A stretch of DNA of 64,000 bases from NCBI GenBank assembly GCA_018417955.1, contig JACTVC010000026.1, positions 620,001 to 684,000 of the forward strand, read 5' to 3'. Position numbers and translations under genes: made by a program. The notes under the pieces are model-generated. The model saw nothing but the letters and a program-made list of their open reading frames with translations. It ran no database searches and was not told the origin of the DNA. The stretch is from Laccaria trichodermophora (taxonomy: Eukaryota > Basidiomycota > Agaricomycetes > Agaricales > Hydnangiaceae). Shown in pieces: positions 32,047 to 43,737 of this stretch. The first letter of the stretch is position 1; the number at the start of each line of letters is the position of its first letter.

Positions 32047-33242
32047 CTATGTGAGATCAATGATGCCTCCAGGCGAATTGTTGAAGTTCATCTCGACGGG
32101 TGTATCTTCCATCTTTACTTTCTTCCATGGACGCTGTGTATCCCTGTTCCCGCGCCTAGCACGAACTTCCGCAAGCTTGGCCTGGAGTATGATGGAAAAT
32201 GAATACTTCGCTGGCGTAATGAGGGGGTGTTAAGGAAATGCGCTCACCAGCAAGGCTTTCTCCTCCTCCTCCTCATCGTCGTCGTCGTCCTCATCGTCCC
32301 CGTCCTCCTCGCTGTCTTGACCATCTTCCTGCTCTAATGAACGTTTGGGTGCCCTCCTCGGGGGCTCGGGGGCTTGAAGTCGGGGGTCGGGCGATGACTG
32401 AACAACGCCATTTGCTTGGAGCATAGCTAGACAAAAAGCAGAGATCAGATCCGTGGCTGTCGCCAGATAGGTCGAATACAACTTGCCGAGATTTCTGTAT
32501 TTGAACACGAAGGTTACAAGTGTCTCAATGTAGGATGTTTTCTGCCATTTGGTCAAAGGAGACGTGACTATTTCCTCCCCGAACCTTGAAATAAAATGGT
32601 CAGTGAAGGGGAGATAGATCGCAAGCCACTAACCCGATCCTGTGTGCCATCATTTTCTTTGAGCGTTCATGAATCTTTCTGTCCATGGGGGGTAGGTCCA
32701 ACTGCTGACATGGACAGGGTACCGTCATTTCGCCAGGTCTGACTTGTTTGAGTGTCAGTCGGATCTCCCCAATATCTTTGGCGTAATTGGTTGAGAGATA
32801 TACATCATCGTCTATTGGTCATCAGTAGTCGAAAGATTATGGTAGCAGGAGTCAAACCTGTGAGCTCAAGCGACGAGAACATAAAGGGCCGCGCAGTTGT
32901 TGATGAAGTCAGGTAGTTGTGGTGTACGACTGTCGGAAAATTGTGATGCGGAAGGCAGACTATGCCCGAGACCCAGTGGCCATCAAGAGAAAGCTCCCCT
33001 TGACAGTGATATGAAATTGGCGTTAAAGACTTCCAGCAAACCTCAAACGTCTGGAAAGATTATCTAGCGAGAATGGCAGATTGAAGAATGTATGAGAGAC
33101 GTACCTTCCCCACTTCAGACGCGATCCAACAAGTCACCAGTTTCCTTTGTTCGTCAACCTCAATAGCGTATTCTTCCCACTTCGCTTCATCGGACCTATC
33201 TAGGGTAATCCATGCTTCGAATTGACCTTGAAACAATACCAT
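32047..33242 (-). CDS. DUF7918 domain protein
   Basis: Six exons: 33242-33105, 33050-32858, 32811-32634, 32584-32487, 32426-32248 and 32181-32047, 306 residues. The domain is recognised from its order of motifs: an AWI strand near the start, VTCWIASEVGK at 37-46, then FEVCW, ARPFMFSSLELTDDDVYL, IGEIRLTL, HERSKKMMAHRIGFGEE and FVFKYR. An acidic low-complexity tract follows. The C-terminus ends GGIIDLT, the usual IDLT tail of this basidiomycete family. Intron 4 has a GC donor (GCAAGT, 60 nt, in frame); splicing it restores the typical FKYRNL-LQANG junction. Molecular function unknown; the acidic tail suggests a nuclear or nucleic-acid-related role only weakly. Confidence 0.85.
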
Positions 33243-35540
33243 TCGAAAGGAATCGGTGTATACAAGACAGTAGGGTTGAAGGAAAGGTGTAAGCAAGATG
33301 TAAGGGATGCAGTCGCTCAAAGGACAATTGAGGAGTCACGTGATGATCTGCTGTGGCAATCGTTGGTGATTCCCATCGCATCACCAGGTACTCCTTCCAA
33401 GGGTATATTCGTTGAGATCATGGGGGCATCCCACGATATGTAGCCCCGACAGGCGGCCGCGGAGGCGCGGAAAGAAATGGGCAGGAGGGCGGAATACCCG
33501 GTGCTAAGTATTTGTGTTGGTGATGCAAGGCATTGGTGGTGCTCGTGTGCAGGGGGTGGTAGCTCAGCGTGAGGCGAGCCTGAAACTACGAGAGATGGCG
33601 CTGTGTGATGGGCGAGGAGCTGGTGTCTTCTAGGCGAGATTTTCTATAGTGGGAGGGACGACCCGATTCCAACTTTGACTTTGGCCGACGGGGATGCGAC
33701 GAATCGGGAAGATCTAGAGAAACCCGCCGCTGCCTTCCGTTGAGGTAGTCCATTTCGCCCTTTGGATAGAGTGTGCATTGTTTCTCTGCGGCTGTCTGAA
33801 CTCCAAGTCCCATGTGGTTGGCCCGACAACCGGTTCGGATTTACTCCGCGTACGAGATCAAGTGTCGAAGGGAAATAAAGGTTATTAGTGGCTGAGAAGA
33901 AGCCGCAGCCATAGTTGTTGAGGATGCGAGAAGAGGGGCAGACTTGCGGGCAGTTGAAGCGTCGTTACAGTTGAAAATGGAGCGGCGTGCTTGGAGCTCG
34001 TTCGTCAACGATCGTTCCCAGTTCTGAGATGGCGACTCAAATTGAAAGAATGAGAACGCAATGCCGCCGTTCCTCCAGCGTTGAAGCTGAAGTTGCAGCA
34101 ACGAACCCAATGAGAGATGCTCATACTTCGAATTATGAGCCTGACGTACTTACCTACAGTTCAGGAGTCGTTCCCCTGATATCTCAGTAAAAGCAATGCA
34201 TAGGTGGCAAGCCATGATCCATGATCCATGAGCATCGAACCATACTGAGGCCTGATGCTGACGAGCTCGTGGTGGTTGAGGGGTCAGGTTTGCTTGGCGT
34301 GCCATCAAGTATTTTACTCAACCGTCGCGCATCAACGTCGAAGGACTCGATTGTCAAGTCTCCGACTACTATTTACCCGGTAGTAATGGAAAAGACTCAG
34401 GAGCCTTTGCTTAGACGACTCAACGCATTCGGTACTCCCCCTTCAACTGATGCATTCAACTAGCTCCCGGCAATTGTTCCAAAAGGTCGTCGGATCCGCA
34501 GTAAGCATTTCCCAGTCTACAGTGAGGATCTACGGGATAGTATCGTTGAGGAACGTCAAGAGGTACGCTTTCCCTCTTCTTCCATGTACAACAGTGATAA
34601 GTACTAATGACGAATGATCCAGGGCTCGATAAACTCCTGGCATAACGCCTTCTAATCTCCTCGATTCATTATGTGAACGTGTCTCCTCGTATCGCATTCT
34701 CGGAGAGCTCGAATGTCACCTATTCCTCTCAACCAGCAGCGGCAGCCGGTGGTTGGGTTGTACGTAGCCTACGTCACGCTAGACCTGCTCAAAATCATGG
34801 AATTGGCAATGCCGCAGGGAAGGCAGGGGTTACCCAACCTCCTCGGCACCAAACATGTATGTATCCTTCTGCTTGTCGTGTTGTAATTCTGGAAAGAAGC
34901 TCAAGGCGATGACAGATCTCGGAGGGCAGAAAGCGTCACAGGTTGATTGGCCCAGCCACCATCGACGAGGTTATCGAGAGGCTCAACGGGATGGGTCTAA
35001 CGGTTAACACCGGGTCCCTGACCGCCGCAGGACAAGTGCTGATGTCACTGAAGGTGATTCTTTGTAACGGGGGCATCCATCCTTGGAAGAAATGTCAGAA
35101 CTCCTCGCATCACGATAAAAAATCTTATGAGGCGCGTACCTTCGAATTTGTGATTACCTTTTCCTCATATTCTTAACTAGAATTTTCTTTTGGGAGGTCT
35201 TATATACGGAGGCATGCGCTTTCCTTATCCCCACTTCCAACAGCACCACCTTACCATTTCGTAGATCATCGGCATCGCACATTCAGCCAAACTGAACGCT
35301 GTCGCCGACAGCCTTCTGCACTCACATAAACTTACTGCACAAATAATCGCGGCCGCTTCCAAAGTCAAGATATTTCAATGCGCATCCTTCACCGATCCGA
35401 CCCGGCCACGATCTAATACGTGATCAAGATTCAAATTTGAAAGAGACATCGAAGTGCTCAAACCCTACCCCCAAAAATATTTGGCGTCTAGGGTCAGAAA
35501 CCTTCCTCCTTCACTAGTGCAGGATCGATTTTTTACCGGC
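33243..35540. other. Intergenic, no supported gene
   Basis: Short ORFs on both strands (for example 33841-34110 minus and 34221-34463 plus) lack motifs. The 34263-34360 segment is related to 23240-23325. Promoter of the DUF7918 gene at the left end. Confidence 0.4.
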
Positions 35541-36002
35541 GCTTTTCTTCTGATCGTTCAGGTTCTTTTCCCATCTTGCAAATGTTTCAAGCGCCACTAG
35601 CGGGGGTGAAGCTGGGTCATCCCCGTTTCGTCCTTGTTAAGGATCAAGTCAACATGGTATATTGAAAACCAAGGATCAAATGAAGACCTCAATGTTTTGG
35701 GTCAAACAATGTGCTTGGGTACATCATCCGCAACTTTTCCACGACTTCCGGACGAAGCCAGATGTGGCATATTTTAGTTGTGTTCCATTCTATTCGTTAA
35801 TATTGTCAAAGAACCAGTGCGCCGCGATCAAGTCCGCTTTTCCAGAGGAAGTGAACCAAAAAATGTAAGCAGATTCCAGTCGCTTGAAGATGGTACGATG
35901 TATTATTATTATTGTATGACACTAAGTATTACCGCAAACATTTCACCTTTTCTGTAAGCACAATCACTGGCGTTCAGAGTTATTATTTTTACATCGTACA
36001 TG
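35541..36002 (+). repeat. Segmental duplication, copy 1 (relative at 45280-45540 and 46640-46985)
   Basis: Blocks ATATTTGCAAATGTTTCAGG-like, CCATCCCCGTTTCGTCC-like, ACTTTTCCACGACTTC and GCGCCGCGATCA are shared, in order, with 45310-45580. The stretch near 35850-35990 resembles 46840-46985. The duplicated block lies 3' of membrane-protein copies 1 and 3, so the gene and its flank duplicated together. Confidence 0.6.
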
Positions 36003-37240
36003 TCACTTGCTGGAAGTGGGTGGTGATCCAAATGGGTCCTCTCCGGCCTCCATTCGGTCCTTTCTGCGCTCCCAAGAATTCCGCATGTCGCGAAAGTCAC
36101 CATTCAGGGTGGACAAGGTACAATGGACATGCGCAAGGTTGAAGGCCACACAGAGATACATGAGCCATCGGTTGATGATAGGGAAAATGACATTCAGTAA
36201 AGTCGGGTCTGTCGATTGTGGTGGGGGGCTGTCTGGCCTCGAAACTGAGAGTAGCCATTCACACAGGGGTAAGAATATTATGCCTATCACACCGAAAATC
36301 CAGGACCTGCATCATGTAAGCCATAAATGGTGGTATTTCGATGTAACATGCTTACCACGTCAACCAGAAAGCTGGCAAATCAAGTAGGTCAACTCCCCAC
36401 CACAATCCTTTGAAAGCGGGATTTTTTGGTTGAATTTTCTACACTAGATGAATAAGCGTGTTCGTCCAAGTGTGGCATGGTACTCACCAACGGCCATTCA
36501 ACGGCGTAAAGAAAATCCTCCATACATTTATATGCACGCCAAATTGCGAGCGAGGAGGCCATTCCGTTCAAAGCAAAGACCGTAGACCAACCAACAAGAG
36601 AACGGGGAAAGGGCGAAGGTTCCCACGGATCGAAATAAAGAAGAACATGATATAAACCAGTGAACCTGAAATTTTGAAATGTTCGCGAGCAAGGGTACTA
36701 TATGGGAATGAGGACTTACCCTATAGCAAGTGCGGAGAAGATGCAGCAGCACATGCAGATATCCTCGCCCCCCACAATAAAGTCTTCCCACCGGTTATTT
36801 AGCGAGAAGATGAAATTTGAGCTTTTCTTGAAGCCTTGTTCATAACAAACACGCGGCGGCGTCTGACGTAGCGGATTCCAGTATCTATCATATGAGTCTT
36901 TGGAGGTTTGGTCCAGCTCTGCCATTGCGCGAATTTCAGGTACGGTTTGCTCGTCGAGAAGCCTGTCTAAAACCTTGTACACTTCAGACCTCGTGTTGTG
37001 CAAAACGAGGTGTGTTGCGACCCATCCAACTATCGGAGAGTTGGTTACAAAGTCCTTCCATGCCGTGGCGATGTCACAGACTCCGTACTTGCTTGGTGCA
37101 TCTTCAATCCCATCATGATTGACAACTTCAAACTCGCTCGGCGTAGAGTTGGCCTCGTCGGGTGTAAGTCGCCTTTGGGCTGTGTATAAATCACGGAGTG
37201 GGGTTTTTCGGCGTTGATATGGATTAAATTTGCTAGCCAT
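36003..37240 (-). CDS. Multi-pass membrane protein of unknown family (copy 1)
   Basis: Exons 37240-36720, 36665-36488, 36438-36356 and 36306-36003, 361 residues. A hydrophilic N-terminal half (1-150) is followed by hydrophobic segments at about 157-176, 197-215, 262-283 and 297-322, and a charged C-terminal tail (KDRMEAGEDPFGSPPTSSK). Conserved in all three copies: VGWVATHLVLH, EVYKVLDRLLDEQTVPEIR, VGWSTVFALNG, WWGVDLLDLP and NRWLMYLCVAFNL. I do not recognise the family. Intron 1 has a standard GTAAGT donor. The start at 37240 (MASKFNPYQ) is chosen because copy 3 starts the same way; an upstream in-frame ATG exists at 37294. Confidence 0.72.
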
Positions 37241-37431
37241 TTGTTTGTGGTAGTCTTGTTCGTGTCTCAGTTCAATGCGACAACAATGCGACATTATTTC
37301 GATGCATCACATGATCCAGCCCCTGGTACATGTAACATAGCACCTCGAGAAACCATCCACCATCATAACAAAAATTCTTGATCATTTCATCTTTTCTGTT
37401 AGCACGAGTTATTATCTCTATATCGTGCATG

Positions 37432-38664
37432 TTACTTGCTGGAAGTGGATGGTAATCCAAATGGGTCCTCTCCTGCCTCCATTCGATCCTTTCTGCGCTC
37501 CCAAGAATTCCGCATGTTGCGAAAGTCACCATTCAGCGTGGACAAGGTACAATGGACATGCACAAGGTTGAAAGCCACACAAAGATATATGAGCCATCGG
37601 TTGATGATAGGGAAAATGACATTCAATAAAGTCGGGTCTGTCGATTGTGGTGGGGGGGTGTCTGGCCTGGAAACTGAGAGTAGCCATTCACACAGAGGTA
37701 AGAATATTATGCCCGTCACACCAAAAATCCAGGACCTGCACGATTGAAGTCATGGATGGTGGAATTTTGATATAAGATATTTACCACGTCACCCAGAAAG
37801 CTGGCAAATCAAGTAGGTCAACTCCCCACCACAATCCTTGAAAAGCGGAATTTTTTGGTTGAATTTTCTACACCATATGAATAAGCGTGTTTCTCCAAGT
37901 GGCATGGTACTCACGAACGGCCATTCGACCGCGTACAAAAATTTCTCCATACCTCTATATACAGGCCAAATTGCGAGCGAGGAAGCCACTCCGTTTAAAG
38001 CAAAGACCGTGGACCAACCAACAAGAAAATGAGGAAAGGCCGAAGGTTCCCACGGATCGATATAAAGAGCAACATGATATACGCCAATGAACCTAAAATT
38101 TTGATATGTTAACGAGCAAGGGAAAGTATACGGAGGAACTTGCGCTGTAGCAAGTGCTGAGAAGATGCAGCAGCACATGCAGATATCCTCGCCCCCCACA
38201 ACAAAGTCTTCCCACCGGTTATTTAGCGAGAAGATGAAATTTGAGCTTTTCTTGAAACCTTGTTCATGACGAATAGGCGGCGGAGTCTCACGTAGCGGAT
38301 ACAAGTATCTATCATGTGAGTCTTTGGAGGTTTGATCCAGCCCTGCCATTGCGCGAATTTCAGGTACGGTTTGCTCGTCGAGAAGCCTGTCTAAAACCTT
38401 GTACACTTCAGACCTCGTGTTGTGCAAAACGAGGTGTGTTGCGACCCATCCAACTATCGGAGAGTTGGTAACAAAGTTCTTCCATACCGTGGCAATGTCA
38501 CAGACTTCGAACTTGCTTGGTGCATCTTCAATCCCATCATGATTGACAACTTCAAACTCGCTCGGCGTAGAGTCGTCCTCGTCGGGTGTAAGTCGCCTTT
38601 GGGCTGTGTATAAATCACGGATTGGGGCTTTTCGGCGTTGATATGGATTAAATTTGCTACCCAT
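37432..38664 (-). CDS. Multi-pass membrane protein of unknown family (copy 2)
   Basis: Exons 38664-38144, 38092-37915, 37867-37785 and 37735-37432, 361 residues, exon lengths identical to copy 1 and in direct tandem with it (192 bp apart). Intron 1 starts GCAAGT, not GTAAGT. Without splicing, the frame stays open and runs on as a misleading 364-codon ORF that lacks the conserved WWGVDLLDLP and C-terminal membrane segments. Membrane topology as for copy 1. Confidence 0.72.
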
Positions 38665-39114
38665 TTGCTTGTTGAAGCTGAAGCGCTGACTCGGAAGTGT
38701 CTTGGTCGTGTCACAGTTCAATGCACGATGCATCACATGATCCAACCCCTGGTACGGCTTTATGTCCAGAATTGGTCCAGAACAGACATCCTGATCGAAA
38801 TTGAAAATGTTGAACGTTGAGGCCTTGGGCCTCAGCCTTGGACATTTGTAACTTGTTGAGTTCATATTCAATTTGGAGTGCATGATTCATTTCCAAACAG
38901 CCATGCACGCCGATATTATTGTCTTCTATTCACGTCGATTGTGATCTCCACCCATCCCATAAATGTAACGTTTACTGGAGCCCACACAAGGATACCAATG
39001 TCGCGGTCGACATGAGCTCTTCCCCATCCTAATGGCCCTTACAATATGACGCCTACGCTCCCACCGAGTGTATGTAGCCCCACGGCGTTCCCCAAAACGG
39101 CCCCAAGTTAACAG
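38665..39114. other. Upstream region of membrane-protein copy 2
   Basis: The frame of copy 2 stays open upstream to 38883 but paralogues do not support an earlier start. A short block near 38921-38945 resembles 45825-45850. Confidence 0.4.
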
Positions 39115-39830
39115 GGTAAGAAAGCGAGCAGGGGTGGGATATTGTGTGCAATTAATCTCTCCAATTTGAACCTTCACTCTCCGAGTCTGTCCCTCCGCAT
39201 CGGAGGGTGTGTTCATGATGACCCGTCCATCTTCCACTCCCAGCACGATTCACCTCCCACCATACACCGAGAGGAACGTTTAAAGCTGTAGGCCTGTAGT
39301 GTTTGAAAAATTCTACACCAGTAGCAATGACCACCGAAGGACAGCGCAAGGCATGAGGAGCACCCTTCCTGTGTTGTGATAGAAGAGGAGCCAGAGCTTG
39401 AAGGTGAGAGGCGCGCTCTCACTCCTGCCGAAGCGCCGGGTAATATGTGACTACGACGCGGGAGGGGGTTCAGCTTGCCGTTCGCGGCAAGAGGCCAGAC
39501 GTGGTTGACGACGTCGATTACAACCGCACTCGCCGCAGATTTTGAAGGACGTTGACAGAAGGAAGCTCCGCACCCTTGATTTTGTGTTCAGCTGCGGAGC
39601 TATCAATGCTTTGGGCATGTCGATCATCCGTGAGTGAGGGCTACTGTTCTCATCTCGATGGACGGGTCTTGATAACATTCAATAGTAAGAATGGTAGGCT
39701 TCAAGGGGCCGGCCTAAACGACCGTGGGCCCGAAGGGCCTTGCGAAGCTTATGCTTTCATTGAGTAAGGGTTCTTAGGGCCCCCTTTGACCCCAACAATG
39801 ATAATGGCATTGACAGCGAGCAAATTTGGC
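39115..39830 (+). repeat. Dispersed repeat R, copy 2
   Basis: 39115-39640 is collinear with 23590-23965, with an extra insert around 39390-39460. 39645-39830 (CTTGATAACATTCAATAGTA, TTGCGAAGCTTATGCTTTCA) matches 42565-42730. So the repeat is longer than any one copy here. No intact gene inside. Confidence 0.65.
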
Positions 39831-40017
39831 CCAGGAACGCATGCCGCTACGACGACACTCGATTCCGTGTCAATGCGAAGAATCCCGCAGCTGAAGACAC
39901 TCAACTGCGACCGGCACGTCGAATGGGCAAATTAGGATCGTTTCTTTAGCAAGGGACGTAGATGAGAGGCGTCCCGCTCTCTCCGATACTCGCACACGCC
40001 TGCACGCCTGGACTCTC

Positions 40018-40347
40018 ATGTTCCTTGAGGTCGTCCTGGACACGGCTGAGCAGTGGGCAGAGGCACTCCACTCCTTCAAGAGCCAGGCCAAGGTCCTATT
40101 GAAGAACGTTGCGAACCTTGCATACGCGTTCCAGATCACCGCCCTGGGTGGATTATCACCACAGAAACTCCAAGACGCGTTGGCGACTGTTGAAGAAGCG
40201 TGGAAGTACGCGAAGGATAATACAGCCGTCACAAAGAATGACGTAGTCTCAGAAGCTTTCGGCTTTGACCTTCGGGAACTTCCCTGTCAGTGTCACGTCC
40301 AAGTCACGTCAGCCGTCGCCGTGATTGACGTGATGATGTCCAAATAA
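40018..40347 (+). pseudogene. Fragment of an unrecognised helical protein gene
   Basis: A 109-codon ORF with a heptad-rich segment (FKSQAKVLLKNVANLAYAF) and then AVTKNDVV. A block with the same coding sense (ACAGCCGTCACAAAGAATGA) lies inverted at about 41803-41830, where its frame continues differently (AMGNERIEELMKTRPP). Each is probably a fragment of the same ancestral gene, broken by rearrangement or insertion. Confidence 0.35.
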
Positions 40348-40681
40348 GCCAAAGCATTGCAACAGTTGCCAAACAGTGACAGCTCTGAGCTTTTGAAATC
40401 TTTTTGGTCCTGACCCCCATTCCCGCCCAGCCTTCCTCGTCGATATTCCCCTCAGCCTCGTCTACACTCCCCTCGGCCTCGTTGACGCGGCATCCACACG
40501 ACGTGCATGCCGCGAAAATGCCCAGCCACCAGAGAGCGACACAAGAGACACGACGGCAACGTGCCCAAACGCGACGCGACGCGACATCCAACCAACCAAA
40601 TGACTGACATCGGCTGTACGCGACCGACGCATAGAGCGAAAATGCCCAGACACGAGGGACGCGACACAAGAGACGTGACGG

Positions 40682-41177
40682 TAGTGTTGTTGGCAACAGC
40701 TCGCCAGCTCGCCACGCCAGTTTCGCCAGCCGGCGATCGCCGGCTGGCGAAACAAAAAATTAAAAACAGGGTGGCGAGACCTGGCGAAGTTTGCCAAAAT
40801 TTCAGAGAATAACAGACCTTTATGGGCACATAAAATATCATTTATGGCTGTCAACGTCGGAAAATTCTGACTGCAGGCCAAATTCCTCAAATTCCCTTTG
40901 AAAACCAATCGACAATACTTACACAGACCCAAAGCAGGCCTCAGCTTGGCCTCAGCAGTAAGTCAGTGACGAAAAATTGACGAAAAATTGATTCTGATTG
41001 CTGAGAAAAAAATCAAAGATAATAATAGGATACCATTTTGGCACAAAACGACAGAAATTCAAATTTTTTCATTCGCCAGCTTCGCCAGCATTCGCCAGCA
41101 TTTGCCAAGCTCTTGCGTACTCGACTCGCCAAGCCGGCGAGTGGCGAATGCTTTCGGAGGTTTTGCCATCCACATTA
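40682..41177. mobile_element. Third hAT-like non-autonomous element, 496 bp
   Basis: Bracketed by exact CGTGACGG at 40674-40681 and 41178-41185. Ends TAGTGTTGTTGGCAA and the reverse complement of the right end, TAATGTGGATGGCAA, match at 12 of 15 positions. The interior has repeated TCGCCAGC motifs and a perfect palindrome. No transposase. The 8-bp duplication and TA(G/A)TG ends support hAT. Confidence 0.75.
40721..40752. repeat. Perfect 32-bp palindrome
   Basis: Half-site TTTCGCCAGCCGGCGA is followed directly by its exact reverse complement, with no spacer. Lies in the left part of the third hAT-like element. Confidence 0.95.
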
Positions 41178-41305
41178 CGTGACGGCAACACGCCCAAATG
41201 TGACGCGACATGCAACCAACCAAATGACGGTACGCGACCGATCGCGACACATCGTGCTAAGATGCCCAGACACGGAAAACCCGACACAAGGCAACATGCC
41301 CAAAC

Positions 41306-42559
41306 GCGATCGACAGTGCAGGCGATGGGGGTGTTAGGTAGAACCGTGTATGTGATTCTGTATGCCCCCCTCCCCTCCCCTTGTTTCAAATCTGATACCA
41401 CCCCTTCTACTTAGTTTTGTTTGTGTTGATGTGGACCATGGCACGGCGTGCTGATGAGCTCGCGCGGCGGATGCAACGGGGTGATTTGGGTGCACAGACA
41501 CTAACCCTTGTGTGTTGTAGATATATGTAGATATCTCATACTATAATATATGCAGTAGTTGTCGTCCCCAGTATGTCACGGAAAAAGAACAAGCGTAGCA
41601 AGGAAAACCTTGTAAAAAACGTTGCTATTTGCCTTAGAAAAAAATTCACGTTGCTTATGTCAACCTAAGTAGGCACACGGGGGCACTCTGGATCACCGCT
41701 TCCTTCAAACACGCTGTCAAGTCTGTCAAGGCGCTGTTGCTGTTGGCAGCTGTTGGCGGGTCTTCATCAGTTCTTCAATCCTTTCATTTCCCATTGCAAC
41801 GACGTCATTCTTTGTGACGGCTGTATGCTCTACGCGAAGTTAAGGGTACATCCGACAAGCATTCCTTCCCACTGGACTTTTCTTCAATGCTGATACAGAC
41901 CAGGAAGCATGGGTTCGTCTTCAAGAGCTGTCACTGATGATGGCGTCACAGGTTAGAAATCGAGGTGAGGTTGCAAAGGCTTTGGAGTATACTATGCAGA
42001 TGGGTACCTTCGTACAGAGAGTATGGGATGCGTACTATGAGGCGTATGGGGCTGCGGCGGTCGAGTATTGGAAGTCGGGCGATGCGTATAGGAATAAACG
42101 GGAGGAGAATGATGGTTATCGGGTTGCGGAGACCAAATTTTACATCAACGTTGCAACGTTCAAGTCTTCAACGTTGTTAACGTCAACGGGCACTCGACCT
42201 TCACTACTCTCCGAATCTATCGAAATGGTTCAAGATCTCCAGTCATGACCCGTTCATCTTCCACCTCGGTCCCTTTCTACTATGCGCCGGAACGAACCCT
42301 TGAAGCTGCGAGGTGGCAGCGTTTTCAAATGGATAAGCCGCAACACGTACCAACACAGCTAACATCCCCGACCTTTTCACCAAGGAGACGATGCTCATCT
42401 GTTGCGTCCGTCGGCGCGTGAAGGAGTTTATTGCGGCAGTAGAACGGAGAGGTGCCATGACGTCGTTGTAGAGGCGGCTACAAATAATCGGGACACGGAC
42501 GAAGTTGGCCTGCTGTTGGTTGTATCGAATCTCCATGAGTGAGTGATTCTTTGCTCATT
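41306..42559. other. Intergenic with unsupported ORFs
   Basis: An inverted relative of 40200-40250 lies at about 41800-41850. The ORF at 41937-42248 (103 codons, tyrosine-rich middle) has no recognised motif. Nothing else is supported. Confidence 0.35.
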
Positions 42560-42730
42560 ATTTCAGTGGGCGGGTTTTGATAACATTCGAAAGTACCAAG
42601 TGTCAAGTTTAAGGGGTCCATATTGCCACGGACACCTTGCGAAGATTATCCTTTCATTGAGTAAGATCCTTGCACCCTCTTTCGTCTTGCCCTTTTAACG
42701 ATGATAATAGTAACAGGCATGTTCATCGAC
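42560..42730 (+). repeat. Dispersed repeat R, copy 3 (3' part)
   Basis: Matches 39645-39830: GGGTTTTGATAACATTC, AAGGGG, CCTTGCGAAG, CTTTCATTGAGTAAG and AACGATGATAATAG all have counterparts in the same order. Confidence 0.6.
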
Positions 42731-43079
42731 AACGCGTGAACCTGGCCTGCCCTCCCTTGCTTCCTCAACAGTCCAGTACATACCGCCCTCCCTCTGGAAT
42801 CAACTCTCTTGACCCTTGGTACTTTTATCTGCCATCCCATGTATCAACTTTCTGATGGGTCCCTCTTGCTTTCGCCTGCCGTCTTGACGAGCCATTTTGG
42901 CATTCTTTGTCTCTCCTAGCGCCTGAGACCCCTCTCCAGCGCTCTTTACCCCTGTCTGGTGGTGCTCGACTCCTATTGAACTTTCTACGTCCTCCCCCTC
43001 CCCCTCCCCCTTTGCCTGATTCTCTGCATGCGGATCCGACGTAGATTGCGCAGACTCGGATTTCGCTCGTTGTTTCTTT

Positions 43080-43737
43080 ATCCTTCGGCGAGCGGCGATG
43101 GCAATTAAAAACTTCATTTGGAGGATCCTTTTTTTGTTATGATGGTGGGTGGTAGTTCGCAATTTGAGACAATGTCTGAATCTCGGTCGCAGTTTGCAAG
43201 AATATTGAACATGACATCATCGAAGAGCTGGTGAATACAAGCGGAATACAAGTGAAAGATAATGTGAAGGATAGTAGGTACATTCGCTGCGCGAAAGTGA
43301 AGTGTCCGTCTGAATGATGCCGCAGGAACAGATGTCATGGCAGTCATGCGGGATTCCCACATAGCAATCCATCTAGCAAGACGACTTCGAGCTTGAAGCC
43401 CTCGTTGACCCGCAAGGTGTGGGTATGAGTTGCCTTGAATTCAAAAACAATACTGAAAATTGGACATAGGGTCAATTCTCTTATCTCGCACTCGTCGCTC
43501 GGCACTACTTACCCCGGGTACGCTGGGTATTGTGACATACGTAAATGAGGGCTCTCGTCGAGGCCTCGGTGGCTTGGCTTGGAAGGAAATAGTCCCAAAG
43601 CCTTGGGACAAACTGTCTTTCACGTCGACGACGGTAGCATCGGATGGTGTGATGGAAGGGGAGGGATAAAGGTTTACTGGCGTCGAGCTGGAGACGGGGA
43701 TGAAGATGGATTTAACACTGCGCATTGAGAAGGGCAT
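43080..43737 (-). CDS. Spliced protein gene of unknown function
   Basis: Exon 43737-43513 (75 codons) ends at GTAAGT. An acceptor TTCAAG at 43434 opens exon 43433-43361 (ATHTHTLRVNEGFKLEVVLL), and a donor GTGGGA with acceptor TTCAG leads to an exon starting 43309 (YGHFTFAQR). These join in phase and read like a beta-sandwich with EVVLLDGLLYGHFTFAQR. The 3' end is unclear: one reading stops near 43130, another uses an intron from about 43285. I recognise no family. A separate polar ORF at 42800-43162 may be its tail or chance. Confidence 0.35.

Larger units (their letters stand above)
40508..41305 (+). repeat. Tandem repeat of about 120 bp, split by a hAT-like element
   Basis: Units read GACGGCAACGTGCCCAAACG, CAACCAACCAAATGAC, ACGCGACCGA, AAAATGCCCAGACACG, CGACACAAGAGACGTGACGG. 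One partial and one full unit lie at 40508-40681, another at 41178-41300, and a partial unit follows. The break between units is the 40682-41177 element. Confidence 0.75.

Noticed and set aside
37789..38883. Unspliced 364-codon ORF as the true protein of membrane-protein copy 2
   Set aside because: It reads through introns 1 and 2 and ends in the wrong frame. The spliced model matches copies 1 and 3 exon for exon.
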